From Oribacterium sp. KHPX15 (GTDB lineage Bacteria > Bacillota > Clostridia > Lachnospirales > Lachnospiraceae): a stretch of 51,081 nucleotides of DNA. This document shows positions 9,258 to 17,087 of the stretch, in pieces. The stretch's first letter is position 1; every line of letters begins with the position of its first letter. The DNA lies in NCBI RefSeq assembly GCF_900107835.1, contig NZ_FNRG01000028.1:1-51081 (forward strand). Reading direction: 5' to 3'. The notes beneath the pieces were generated by a model. That model was not told the DNA's origin and made no database searches. It saw nothing but the letters and a program-made list of their open reading frames with translations. The position numbers and the translations under genes were made by a program.

Positions 9258-9701
9258 ATGTCAGATTTTATGAAAAAACAGAGCGTGGGAGCATACTTCA
9301 ATGTAATTGCTGCCATCCTTGGAATAGTTGGTATCATTGCTGCCTGCGTATGCAGCAGTATGACTGTGACTTATGCCCTTGGAAACCTGGGAATTATCAT
9401 CGTGCAGGGTGTTTTGGGAATAGTCCTTGCCTGTGCAGCCGTAGTACTTCCCAATATCTTCGGAAACCACGATATCTGCAGTACTATTGCGGTTTGTGTT
9501 TCCATCGCGCTGTTTACAGCAGCTTTCGGACAGGTTCTCTCTGAGAGGATCCTTCTGATCGCCGGACTCTTTAGCTACGACTCGGTAAATACTGTAGGCT
9601 GGCAAGTGTTTTATGTGACAGTTGTTTCAATCGCAGCCTTTATCATAGGGGCGCTTTTGATGATCATCGGAGCATTTACACGTTCAGTTAAAGAAAGATA
9701 A
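9258..9701 (+). CDS. Small four-helix membrane protein, last gene of the glycoside operon
   Basis: A 147-residue protein with four evident hydrophobic segments, including one at 15-40 (ILGIVGIIAACVC), and a short basic C-terminus. I do not recognise a family. ATG 9258 is seven bases after AAGGAGG and two bases after the GH3 stop codon, so translation is probably coupled. It is followed by a terminator hairpin. The position suggests a partner or stabiliser of the membrane-anchored GH3 enzyme, but nothing in the sequence proves that. Confidence 0.75.
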   Translation: MSDFMKKQSVGAYFNVIAAILGIVGIIAACVCSSMTVTYALGNLGIIIVQGVLGIVLACAAVVLPNIFGNHDICSTIAVCVSIALFTAAFGQVLSERILLIAGLFSYDSVNTVGWQVFYVTVVSIAAFIIGALLMIIGAFTRSVKER

Positions 9702-9736
9702 ACGGCAAAAAACATGCGTTTATAGATGAGAGATAA

Positions 9737-9779
9737 AGAGACGATAGTTTTGTGAAATATCCACAAAACTATCGCCTCT
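9737..9779. terminator. Strong hairpin ending the glycoside operon
   Basis: An 18-bp stem with one mismatch, 9737-9754 against 9762-9779, with a seven-base loop. No long T run follows, so it may be a terminator without a classical U tract or a 3'-end stabiliser. Confidence 0.6.
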
Positions 9780-9814
9780 ATTATGTTAAAACTATAAAAT
9801 TCAACAATATATTA

Positions 9815-9843
9815 TTGACATGGCAGTGATAGCTTGGTAGCAT
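9815..9843 (+). promoter_or_regulatory. Ribose operon promoter
   Basis: A perfect TTGACA at 9815-9820 and TAGCAT at 9838-9843 are separated by 17 bases. The operator palindrome begins 12 bases after the -10 box, a usual position for a LacI-family roadblock. The rest of the 298-base gap before rbsK holds the operator and leader hairpin. Confidence 0.7.
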
Positions 9844-9855
9844 ATTGTTATTACA

Positions 9856-9882
9856 TGAAACGCGTTTCAGAAACCCGTTTCA
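9856..9882. promoter_or_regulatory. Probable RbsR (LacI-family) operator with adjoining half-matching repeat
   Basis: TGAAACGCGTTTCA at 9856-9869 is a perfect 14-bp palindrome; an imperfect copy, AGAAACCCGTTTCA, follows directly at 9869-9882. The half site TGAAAC is typical of LacI-family operators. rbsR at the end of this operon is the obvious binder. The centre is GC, not the CG usual in cre sites, so CcpA binding is less likely but not excluded. Confidence 0.75.
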
Positions 9883-9908
9883 GAGAAGATTTTTTTATGA
9901 AAGAGTTG

Positions 9909-9931
9909 CCTGACGAAAACACCGTCAGGCA
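9909..9931 (+). promoter_or_regulatory. 5' leader hairpin of the ribose transcript
   Basis: GCCTGACG (9909-9916) pairs perfectly with CGTCAGGC (9924-9931). No T run follows, so termination is not indicated. It may stabilise the leader or take part in alternative pairing with the similar CAGG runs downstream (9936-9968). Confidence 0.45.
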
Positions 9932-9999
9932 CTCCCGGGTCAGGTAAGAAGACCTTCCGGTTGCCTGTTCCCGAAGTGAAGTAGAAAGGAAGTGTTGTT

Positions 10000-10887
10000 T
10001 TGAAAATAGCTGTAGTCGGAAGCATTAACATGGATCAGACAGTTATCGCTGAGCGCATCCCGCTGAAGGGAGAGACCCTCAAGGGTTCGGAGCTTCATTA
10101 CATCCCGGGCGGAAAGGGTGCCAATCAGGCGGTAGCCATGGCAAGACTTGGCGCAGAGGTTTCCATGTTTGGCTGTGTGGGTAATGACGATAACGGAAGA
10201 CAACTGATCGAAAACCTCAAGTCTAACGGAGTAAATACAGATAACATAAAAACAGTTGAAGGAGTTCCTACAGGAATAGCTCTTATCACGTTGGGGGACA
10301 ATGACAACACCATAGTTGTTGTGGCCGGGGCAAACGCCTGTGCAGACAAGGCCTATGTTGATTCCATAAGAGAAGAGCTTGTGAAATTTGATATGGTGGT
10401 TCTCCAGCATGAGATCCCGCTTGAAGCTGTTCATTATGTTGTAGATATCTGTGCAAAAGAGAATATTCCTACAGTACTTAATCCTGCTCCTGCAGCAGAG
10501 GTTCCCAAGGAAATAGTAGATAAGGTAACCTACCTTACCCCTAACGAACATGAAGCGGTACTGATCTTTGGGAATGAAAAATCAGAAGAGGAGCTTTTGA
10601 AGGAGTATCCTGAGAAGCTTATCATTACAAAGGGGAGCAAGGGCGTTGTGACCTGCCTTAAGTCAGGTGAAATTCTCAGTGTTCCCTGCAGAAAGAGCAA
10701 GGTGGTTGATACCACCGGCGCGGGCGATACCTTAAACGGCGCTTTCGCTGTAAGGATTGCAGATAAAGCTTCAATGAAGGAAGCATTAACCTATGCAAAC
10801 ACCGCAGCAGGTCTTTCCATCGAGAAGATGGGCGCCCAGGGTGGGATGCCTACAGCAAAGGAAGTAGAAGCTGAATTGGAGGTTTAA
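10000..10887 (+). CDS. rbsK: Ribokinase
   Basis: A 295-residue PfkB-family kinase that phosphorylates D-ribose to ribose 5-phosphate. It begins with VVGSINMD, has the sugar-binding GGKGANQA motif (about residue 37-44) and the DTTGAGDT anion-hole motif at 237-244, with catalytic base D243. The TTG start at 10000 is nine bases after AAAGGA. It is the first gene of the rbs operon, one base from rbsD. In many other rbs operons the kinase comes last. Confidence 0.95.
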   Translation: MKIAVVGSINMDQTVIAERIPLKGETLKGSELHYIPGGKGANQAVAMARLGAEVSMFGCVGNDDNGRQLIENLKSNGVNTDNIKTVEGVPTGIALITLGDNDNTIVVVAGANACADKAYVDSIREELVKFDMVVLQHEIPLEAVHYVVDICAKENIPTVLNPAPAAEVPKEIVDKVTYLTPNEHEAVLIFGNEKSEEELLKEYPEKLIITKGSKGVVTCLKSGEILSVPCRKSKVVDTTGAGDTLNGAFAVRIADKASMKEALTYANTAAGLSIEKMGAQGGMPTAKEVEAELEV

Positions 10888-10888
10888 G

Positions 10889-11305
10889 ATGAAAAAGAAT
10901 GGAATACTAAACAGTGATATATCCCGGGTTCTTTCATATATGGGACATACAGATCAGATCTGCATCGGAGACTGCGGTCTTCCGATTCCTGACGGCGTTG
11001 AGAGGATCGATCTTTCAGTAAAGTTCGGGATGCCGAGATTTATGGAGGTGCTTAATGAGGTTGGTGCTGACATGAAGATCGAAAAGGTCATCCTTGCAGA
11101 AGAGATCAAAACCATGAACCCTGAAGTGCACAAGGAAGTGCTTAATTTTTTGGAGAAAAATGAAACGGGTTTCAAAATCGAGATCGAATATGTTCCCCAT
11201 ACAAAATTAAAAGAGCTTACAAATAACAGTAAAGCAGTGATTCGTACCGGAGAGACAACTCCTTACGCAAACATCATCCTTCAGTCAGGCTGTATATTTG
11301 GTTGA
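10889..11305 (+). CDS. rbsD: D-ribose pyranase
   Basis: 138 residues, the usual length. RbsD interconverts the pyranose and furanose forms of ribose so that ribokinase receives the furanose. It shows the family's features: N-terminal [10 protein letters not shown], conserved histidine in [21 protein letters not shown] and the C-terminal [11 protein letters not shown]. It overlaps nothing and sits between rbsK and rbsA. An operator-like palindrome lies inside its reading frame. Confidence 0.95.
   Translation: MKKNGILNSDISRVLSYMGHTDQICIGDCGLPIPDGVERIDLSVKFGMPRFMEVLNEVGADMKIEKVILAEEIKTMNPEVHKEVLNFLEKNETGFKIEIEYVPHTKLKELTNNSKAVIRTGETTPYANIILQSGCIFG
11161..11174. promoter_or_regulatory. Operator-like palindrome inside rbsD
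   Basis: TGAAACGGGTTTCA differs by one base from the operator at 9856-9869. It lies about 147 bases upstream of rbsA. It could serve as an auxiliary operator for looping or an intragenic roadblock. It also encodes ordinary RbsD residues (ETGFK), so chance is possible. Confidence 0.45.
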
Positions 11306-11320
11306 TAACAGGAGCAGATA

Positions 11321-12814
11321 ATGAATATAAAAATGAGTGGCATCAATAAAGCCTTCGGCGGAAATCCGGTCTTAAGGGATGCGGGATTCGAGCTGAGCGA
11401 TGGAGAGATTCACGCACTTATGGGCGAAAACGGTGCCGGAAAATCAACATTAATGAAGATTTTAACCGGTGTTTACACTAAGGACGCCGGAGAAATATAT
11501 GTAGACGGTCAGGAAGTCTGCTACAAGAATCCTCAGGAAGCAGAAAAGGCCGGGATCGTCTTCATACATCAGGAGCTGAATGTTCTCTTCGATATGACGG
11601 TTGAGGAAAACATGTTCCTCGGTAAAGAGATCACTAAGAAGTTCGGTGTTTGCGACAGGCAGGCAATGAGGGCTGAAGTAAAGAAAATACTTGATACTCT
11701 CGGAGTTAATATCAGCCCTGCAGCAAGCATGGATACACTTTCCATAGGACAGCAGCAGATGATCGAAATCGCAAAAGCCCTTATGGTGGATGCAAAGGTC
11801 ATCATCATGGATGAGCCTACGGCAGCACTTACACAGAAGGAGACAGAGGTTCTCTTTGGGGTTGTGAGAAGCCTTAGGGAAAAGGGCGTATCCATCGTTT
11901 ATATCTCTCACAGAATGGAAGAGATTTTCGAGCTTTGCGACAGGATCACCATCCTTCGTGACGGTCAGTACATCGGCACCAGAGAGATCAGCAAGACCGA
12001 TATGACTGAAGTTGTCAAGATGATGATCGGTCGTGAAATCGGTGAGAGATATCCGGAAAGAGATGTGAAGATCGGAGACATTGCTTTCGAAGTTAAAAAT
12101 CTTAACTGTCCCGGAGTTTTCTCTGATATAAGTTTTCAGGTCAGAGCCGGAGAGGTTCTCGGCGTTGCGGGTCTCATGGGTGCCGGACGTACAGAGATCA
12201 TGCAGTCAATATTCGGAAATATGCCAAATGTTACGGGACAGATTTTTGTGGAAGGAAAAGAGGTCCACAATAAGAATCCGGAGCAGGCTATGAAGAACGG
12301 CATCGGTTTCATCACTGAGGACAGAAAGACAGAAGGTCTGATGCTTGAAGAAAGCATTATGAAAAATATAGCCATAACCAATCTCGGCAGGATTTCAAAA
12401 AACGGAGTTCTGAATAAGAAGAGCGAAATGGATATGGTTAAGGCTGGCATTGAAGAGCTTCATATCAAGTGCACAGGACCGGAGCACTATTGCAATAAGC
12501 TGAGCGGTGGTAATCAGCAGAAGGTTGTATTTGCGAAATGGATATTCACAGATCCAAAGGTACTTATACTGGACGAGCCCACAAGAGGCGTGGATATAGG
12601 TGCAAAAAAGGAAATCTACTCTATAATTAATAACCTTGCCGCACAGGGAGTGGCGATCATTATGGTTTCCTCAGAGCTTCCTGAAGTTCTGGGAATGTCC
12701 GACAGGATAATGGTTATTACAGAAGGAAAAATCGGCGGATTTATAGACAGGCAGGATGCCAACCAGGAAAATGTCATGATTCTCGCCACAGGAGGCCAAA
12801 ACGATGGAAAGTAA
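11321..12814 (+). CDS. rbsA: Ribose ABC transporter, ATP-binding protein
   Basis: 497 residues with two tandem ABC domains, as usual for sugar CUT2 transporters. The first has Walker A GENGAGKST (35-43), signature LSIGQQQ and Walker B VIIMDEPTAAL. The second has the customary degenerate Walker A (GLMGAGRTE), signature LSGGNQQK and Walker B VLILDEPTRGVDIG. It energises ribose uptake through RbsC with receptor RbsB. Its 3' end overlaps rbsC by 11 bases. Confidence 0.95.
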   Translation: MNIKMSGINKAFGGNPVLRDAGFELSDGEIHALMGENGAGKSTLMKILTGVYTKDAGEIYVDGQEVCYKNPQEAEKAGIVFIHQELNVLFDMTVEENMFLGKEITKKFGVCDRQAMRAEVKKILDTLGVNISPAASMDTLSIGQQQMIEIAKALMVDAKVIIMDEPTAALTQKETEVLFGVVRSLREKGVSIVYISHRMEEIFELCDRITILRDGQYIGTREISKTDMTEVVKMMIGREIGERYPERDVKIGDIAFEVKNLNCPGVFSDISFQVRAGEVLGVAGLMGAGRTEIMQSIFGNMPNVTGQIFVEGKEVHNKNPEQAMKNGIGFITEDRKTEGLMLEESIMKNIAITNLGRISKNGVLNKKSEMDMVKAGIEELHIKCTGPEHYCNKLSGGNQQKVVFAKWIFTDPKVLILDEPTRGVDIGAKKEIYSIINNLAAQGVAIIMVSSELPEVLGMSDRIMVITEGKIGGFIDRQDANQENVMILATGGQNDGK

Positions 12815-13739
12815 TAAATTAATGAATAAAATTCAGGATCTGGGAGCACTTATAGCACTTATAGCGCTGGTGCTGGTCATCAGTATCATAAGCCCTCAGT
12901 TCAGAACTATAGATAACTTCTTATCTCTTGTTCGTCAGTCATCCATTAACGGATTCATAGCCTTCGGTATGACATGTGTTATCCTTACCGGCGGAATCGA
13001 TCTTTCGGTAGGTTCAACTCTTGCTCTGGCAACAGCATTTTGCGCTTCCTTTATCAAGGGCGGAATGCCGGTTGGAATAGCCATGATACTTGCACTGCTT
13101 ATCGGTGTAGGCTGCGGACTTGTCAGCGGAACACTGGTTACAAAGGGAAGATTACAGCCCTTCATCGCTACACTTATCACCATGACAGTGTACAGAGGTA
13201 TCACTATGATCTTCATGGACGGAAAGCCGATCTCAGGACTTGGAAGCAGTTTCCTTCTTAAGTTCGTTGGTAAGGGAAGTCTTTTCGGAATCCCATTCCC
13301 GGTTATCTTATTCGTACTTGTATTTCTGCTTTTCTTCTTTGTGCTTCAGAAGACAGTATTCGGAAGAAGAGTATATGCCACAGGTAGTAATGCTGAGTCA
13401 GCAAAGCTTTCCGGCGTAAACATTAACAAGACAAAGCTTATCACCTATGCAATCTCAGGCGGTATGGCAGCACTTTCAGGTCTCATTCTTTTATCAAGAC
13501 TTGCATCTGCACAGCCTACACTTGGTAACGGTTACGAGCTTGACGCCATCGCATCGGTTGCCCTCGGCGGAACAAGTATGAACGGTGGACGTGGAAGAAT
13601 CTGGGGAACCTTCGTAGGTGTACTCATCATTGCGGTACTTAACAATGGTCTCAATATCATGGGAGTTTCTTCATATTATCAGTCAGTTGTAAAGGGAATT
13701 GTCATTCTCATTGCGGTACTTTCAGACAGAAAGCGTTGA
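12804..13739 (+). CDS. rbsC: Ribose ABC transporter, permease
   Basis: 311 residues with eight to ten membrane segments, BPD_transp_2 family. Typical motifs are GMTCVILTGGIDLSVGS near residue 55 and ALGGTSMNGGRGRIWGT near residue 250. The start lies inside the end of rbsA (ATG at 12804), so translation is coupled. It forms the ribose channel with two RbsA domains. Confidence 0.94.
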   Translation: MESNKLMNKIQDLGALIALIALVLVISIISPQFRTIDNFLSLVRQSSINGFIAFGMTCVILTGGIDLSVGSTLALATAFCASFIKGGMPVGIAMILALLIGVGCGLVSGTLVTKGRLQPFIATLITMTVYRGITMIFMDGKPISGLGSSFLLKFVGKGSLFGIPFPVILFVLVFLLFFFVLQKTVFGRRVYATGSNAESAKLSGVNINKTKLITYAISGGMAALSGLILLSRLASAQPTLGNGYELDAIASVALGGTSMNGGRGRIWGTFVGVLIIAVLNNGLNIMGVSSYYQSVVKGIVILIAVLSDRKR

Positions 13740-13788
13740 TGGGAATTGAGAATAAAATAAACATTTAAGCAATAACGGAGGAGAAAAA

Positions 13789-14796
13789 ATGAAGCTTAAA
13801 AATTTATTCACAGTAGCAGTAGCGGGTATTATGGCTATGTCAGTTGTAGGCTGTGGTTCAGCAGTATCAGTTGACGGAGAGAAGAAGGCAGAGCCTGCAG
13901 CAACAGAAGCTGCAAAGGCAGAGGCCGGAACTGAGGCCGCAAAGGCAGAGACAGAAGCTGCAAAGGCAGAGGCAACAGCAGAAGGTTCTGGCACAATAGG
14001 TTTATCACTTTCAACCCTTAACAATCCTTTCTTCGTAACCTTACAGGAAGGTGCTCAGGCTAAGGCTGACGAGCTTGGAATGGAGCTTATCGTTGTTGAT
14101 GCAGGTGATGATTCTGCTAAGCAGGCAAGTGATATCGAAGATCTCATCTCAAAGAATATTTCAGTTCTTATCGTTAACCCTGTTGATTCTGATGCAGTTG
14201 CACCTTCAGTTGAGGATGCTATCGCAAAGGATATCAAGGTTGTTGCAGTAGACAGAATGGTAAATGGCGTTGACGTTGATTGTTCTATCGCATCAGATAA
14301 CGTAGCAGGTGCTCAGATGGCAGCTGACTATATCGTAGAGCTCGTTGGTGAAGGCGCAAAGGTTGCTGAGCTTCAGGGTGTAAACGGTGCTTCTGCTACT
14401 ATCGACAGAGGTGAGGGTTTCCACAAGGTAGCTGATGAGAAGCTTGACGTTGTAGCAAGCCAGACAGCAAACTTCAACAGAGCTGAGGGTATGTCAGTTA
14501 TGGAGAATATCCTTCAGGCTAATGCTGATGTTCAGGCTGTATTCGCTCACAATGACGAGATGGCTCTCGGTGCAGTTGAGGCTGTCAGCGGCAAGGATAT
14601 CGTAATTGCAGGTTTCGATGCTACAGATGATGCTATCGCAGCAGTTAAGGAAGGAACAATGGCTTGCACAGTTGCTCAGAAGCCTGACCTTATGGGTGCA
14701 ACAGCTGTTGAGACAGCTCAGAAGCTTATGAACGGTGAGACAGTTGAGAAGTCAATGCCTGTAGAAGTTATGCTTGTTACTAAGGAAAACGCATAA
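13789..14796 (+). CDS. rbsB: Ribose-binding lipoprotein
   Basis: 335 residues. A lipoprotein signal peptide ends in the lipobox VVGC (C22). A low-complexity linker of EAAKAE-type repeats (about residues 30-65) spaces the receptor from the membrane. The periplasmic-binding-protein type 1 domain follows (IGLSLSTLNNPFF, VDAGDDSAKQASDIEDLI, FAHNDEMALGAVEA). AGGAG precedes the ATG. Codon use is strongly biased toward a few preferred codons in the mature part, consistent with a highly expressed receptor. Confidence 0.95.
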   Translation: MKLKNLFTVAVAGIMAMSVVGCGSAVSVDGEKKAEPAATEAAKAEAGTEAAKAETEAAKAEATAEGSGTIGLSLSTLNNPFFVTLQEGAQAKADELGMELIVVDAGDDSAKQASDIEDLISKNISVLIVNPVDSDAVAPSVEDAIAKDIKVVAVDRMVNGVDVDCSIASDNVAGAQMAADYIVELVGEGAKVAELQGVNGASATIDRGEGFHKVADEKLDVVASQTANFNRAEGMSVMENILQANADVQAVFAHNDEMALGAVEAVSGKDIVIAGFDATDDAIAAVKEGTMACTVAQKPDLMGATAVETAQKLMNGETVEKSMPVEVMLVTKENA

Positions 14797-14838
14797 AAAT
14801 GTGATAGAATCGTGGAGAGAGTAGCACAAAATGATTCG

Positions 14839-14855
14839 GTGTCAGCTTTTGACAC
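14839..14855. promoter_or_regulatory. Short inverted repeat between rbsB and rbsR
   Basis: GTGTCA (14839-14844) and TGACAC (14850-14855) form a six-bp inverted repeat 30 bases before the rbsR start. It may be an RNA hairpin reducing read-through into the regulator gene, or an operator. Confidence 0.35.
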
Positions 14856-14884
14856 GCACATGAAGACAAACGGAGAAGGACAAG

Positions 14885-15862
14885 ATGGCTACGATACGTG
14901 AGGTTGCAAAGCTGGCAGGAGTTTCTCCTGCCACAGTTTCCAGGGTAATGAATGGAACTGCAAATGTTGATGATGATAAAAAGAACCGGGTTCTGGAAGC
15001 TATTGAAAAAACAGGTTTTCAGCCAAACCAGCTGGCCAGGGCCCTGTTCAAGAATTCCTCACGGCTTGTGGGACTTATAGTTCCCAACATCGATAACCCT
15101 TTCTTCAGTGAGCTTGCCCGAAAGATAGAGGAAGAAGCATTTAAACGCGGTTATCAAATTGTGCTTTGCAGCTCAGGTAACAACAGCGACAAAGAGCTAA
15201 GCAATATCAGGATGCTGAGTCGCATGAAAGCGGATGGCATCATCCTTATCACAAACGGAGAGCATACCGGAAAGATGATAAAAGAAACAGATCTTCCGGT
15301 GGTGGTTGTGGATCGTCATATGACAGATGGAGGCGAAATCGCCTACATTGAATCCGATCATTATACCGGTGGTGTTCTGGCAACGGAGCATTTATATGAA
15401 TGTGGCTGCCGTAAGATTGTGTGTCTCCGGGGACCGCAGGAATATGCCAGTGGCAGGCTAAGATTTAAAGGTTATCAGGATGTCTGCAGAAAGTATGGGC
15501 TGGAGGAGATGTATATCGATACGGCTTATACCTTCGAAGCGGGTTTGAAATCAGCAGAGCTCCTGATGGAAAAGTATCCTGAGGCAGACGGAATATTCGC
15601 CGCCAATGATATAGTGGCTATATCTACCTATAAAGTTCTGAAGAACCATAAGATCAAGGTTCCTAAGGATGTGAAGCTTGTGGGCTTTGATGATATCAGG
15701 TTCAGTTCCCTGATGACACCGGAGCTTACCACCATAAGGCAGCCCATTGGAAAAATGGGAGAGCTGGCAGTAGATATAATCTGTAATTACGCGGAAGGAG
15801 AGCCCTATGATGAGGCCTGTATCCTGGGAGTGGAACTGGTGAAAAGGGAAACCACAAAATAA
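14885..15862 (+). CDS. rbsR: LacI-family ribose operon repressor
   Basis: 325 residues. The N-terminal LacI helix-turn-helix (TIREVAKLAGVSPATVSRVMNG) and hinge (NQLARALF) are followed by a periplasmic-binding-like effector domain (LVGLIVPNIDNPFFSEL, FAANDIVAISTYKVL, GFDDIRFSSLMTPELTT). GGAGAAGGAC precedes the ATG. It lies 88 bases after rbsB, so it is probably cotranscribed and autoregulated through the TGAAACG palindrome upstream of rbsK. The effector is probably ribose or ribose 5-phosphate, inferred from context. Confidence 0.93.
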   Translation: MATIREVAKLAGVSPATVSRVMNGTANVDDDKKNRVLEAIEKTGFQPNQLARALFKNSSRLVGLIVPNIDNPFFSELARKIEEEAFKRGYQIVLCSSGNNSDKELSNIRMLSRMKADGIILITNGEHTGKMIKETDLPVVVVDRHMTDGGEIAYIESDHYTGGVLATEHLYECGCRKIVCLRGPQEYASGRLRFKGYQDVCRKYGLEEMYIDTAYTFEAGLKSAELLMEKYPEADGIFAANDIVAISTYKVLKNHKIKVPKDVKLVGFDDIRFSSLMTPELTTIRQPIGKMGELAVDIICNYAEGEPYDEACILGVELVKRETTK

Positions 15863-15912
15863 ATATAGTAGTGGGATCGACTTCATACGATTCCTGAAAA
15901 ATGTGAAAAAAG

Positions 15913-15944
15913 AGGCATCTAATCTAAAATCAGATTAGATGCCT
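15913..15944. terminator. Bidirectional terminator after rbsR
   Basis: A perfect 13-bp stem (15913-15925 with 15932-15944) is preceded by an A run and followed by TT. It lies between convergent rbsR and the cell-wall-binding protein gene. Confidence 0.8.
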
Positions 15945-15960
15945 TTCATAGTTTTAACGA

Positions 15961-15996
15961 AAATCCGCCGGGGACGGAACCGTTCCCGGCGGATTT
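15961..15996. terminator. Second GC-rich hairpin between convergent genes
   Basis: AAATCCGCCGGG (15961-15972) pairs perfectly with CCCGGCGGATTT (15985-15996). The outer A-T pairs supply T tracts on either strand, so it can act as a terminator for the leftward gene as well. Confidence 0.65.
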
Positions 15997-16055
15997 GGAA
16001 GTCTCATGTATTGCTGTAAAATGCGCAGATTATAATTCAGGTATGTTTCTACCCA

Positions 16056-16865
16056 TCAGCCTACAGCTCCGGTGCCATTACCTGTGTAAAGGAGTCTTCC
16101 GCCGGAGCGTCTCTTAAATATGAGCTTTCCTGAGGAAGTCCAACCTGAGGTTCTCCATTCAAGCGTTATAGTATCCTTTCCGTTATAGGTCATATCATAC
16201 CATTTATCGGAGATGGTACTTCTGCAGCCCCACTTATAACCGTCGGCGGAACCGATCTTAAGTGAATCACCGTTAGGATTAGCTGAATCATAGAGACTGT
16301 ATGGTGTTCCGGAACTCATGTACAGACCAAAATCCATGGAACCGATATAAGCATCACCCGGATCAACTTCAACCCAAAGATCTACTCTTTTATCTTTGCT
16401 GTAACCTGACTGATCCCGGTTATCCCAGTTTCCGTCGATGGTATAATACTCGCCGGAATCATTGTAATTGCCCTGCTTACCCTTAGAAGGATCGTATTCT
16501 CCATTTTCATCAACATAATATCCATCCGGTGTCCAGGTGCTGGTGAGCATTGTGCCGTCGGAACCAAGGTAGTAGTCTCCTACCCATTGATTTTTAGCTG
16601 CGGCACCGCTGTTTGTGAGGTAATACCAGTTCCAACCGTTATTGTACCATTCATTGGATTTCATCCATCCATGACTGTCAAATGCGTACAACTCATCGTC
16701 AATTTCATACATTCCGTTTGCCAGATAGGATCCGTCCGAAAATCCGTACCACCATCCGTAATCACCCTGTATCCAATCTCCGGAGCGGGCTAAAGAAGTC
16801 AGACTGAACATGATCACGAGTAATCCTGTCAGCCCAAGTGTCATCAATGTCTTTTTTAACTTCAT
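16056..16865 (-). CDS. Secreted protein with choline-binding-type cell-wall repeats
   Basis: 269 residues. A signal peptide (KLKKTLMTLGLTGLLVIMF, cleavage probably near LARS) is followed by four or five aromatic-glycine repeats of the CW_binding_1 kind (WWYGFSDGSY, WYNNGWNWYYLTNSG, YYLGSDGTM). After a GYYVDENGEYD segment comes a C-terminal domain of about 120 residues with many aspartate and tryptophan residues that I do not recognise. The ATG at 16865 has a strong AAAAGGAGG; a longer reading from 16934 is unlikely. It probably attaches non-covalently to wall polymers. No catalytic domain is evident. Confidence 0.78.
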   Translation of the reverse strand: MKLKKTLMTLGLTGLLVIMFSLTSLARSGDWIQGDYGWWYGFSDGSYLANGMYEIDDELYAFDSHGWMKSNEWYNNGWNWYYLTNSGAAAKNQWVGDYYLGSDGTMLTSTWTPDGYYVDENGEYDPSKGKQGNYNDSGEYYTIDGNWDNRDQSGYSKDKRVDLWVEVDPGDAYIGSMDFGLYMSSGTPYSLYDSANPNGDSLKIGSADGYKWGCRSTISDKWYDMTYNGKDTITLEWRTSGWTSSGKLIFKRRSGGRLLYTGNGTGAVG

Positions 16866-17087
16866 CAGTAACCTCCTTTTTGAAAAATTCTCACATATCA
16901 CGATCGTTGTTCGGCAGAATATTCCACTAAACATACACTAATAAAAAATATATTCTTATTATACCAAAAATTCGAACTAAATATAGCTAAAAATCCGTTA
17001 TTTAATAAGATTTGTACAGACACTAGGTTTATGCCTCAAATTATGGTAAACTTATGCCTTAGTACTTTAAAGCAGAGGTGTGTGAAA

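Noticed and set aside
9209-9544. A 111-codon frame overlapping the end of the GH3 gene
   Set aside because: It is a shadow of the GH3 gene and the four-helix membrane protein in another frame, with cysteine- and arginine-rich nonsense composition.
9856-9869. CcpA cre site
   Set aside because: The centre of the palindrome is GC, whereas cre sites have a central CG; the operon encodes its own LacI-family regulator. CcpA binding is not excluded but is the poorer explanation.
11462-11911. A long antisense open frame within rbsA
   Set aside because: Antisense shadow of a well-supported ABC ATPase gene; no ribosome binding site and no protein-like pattern.
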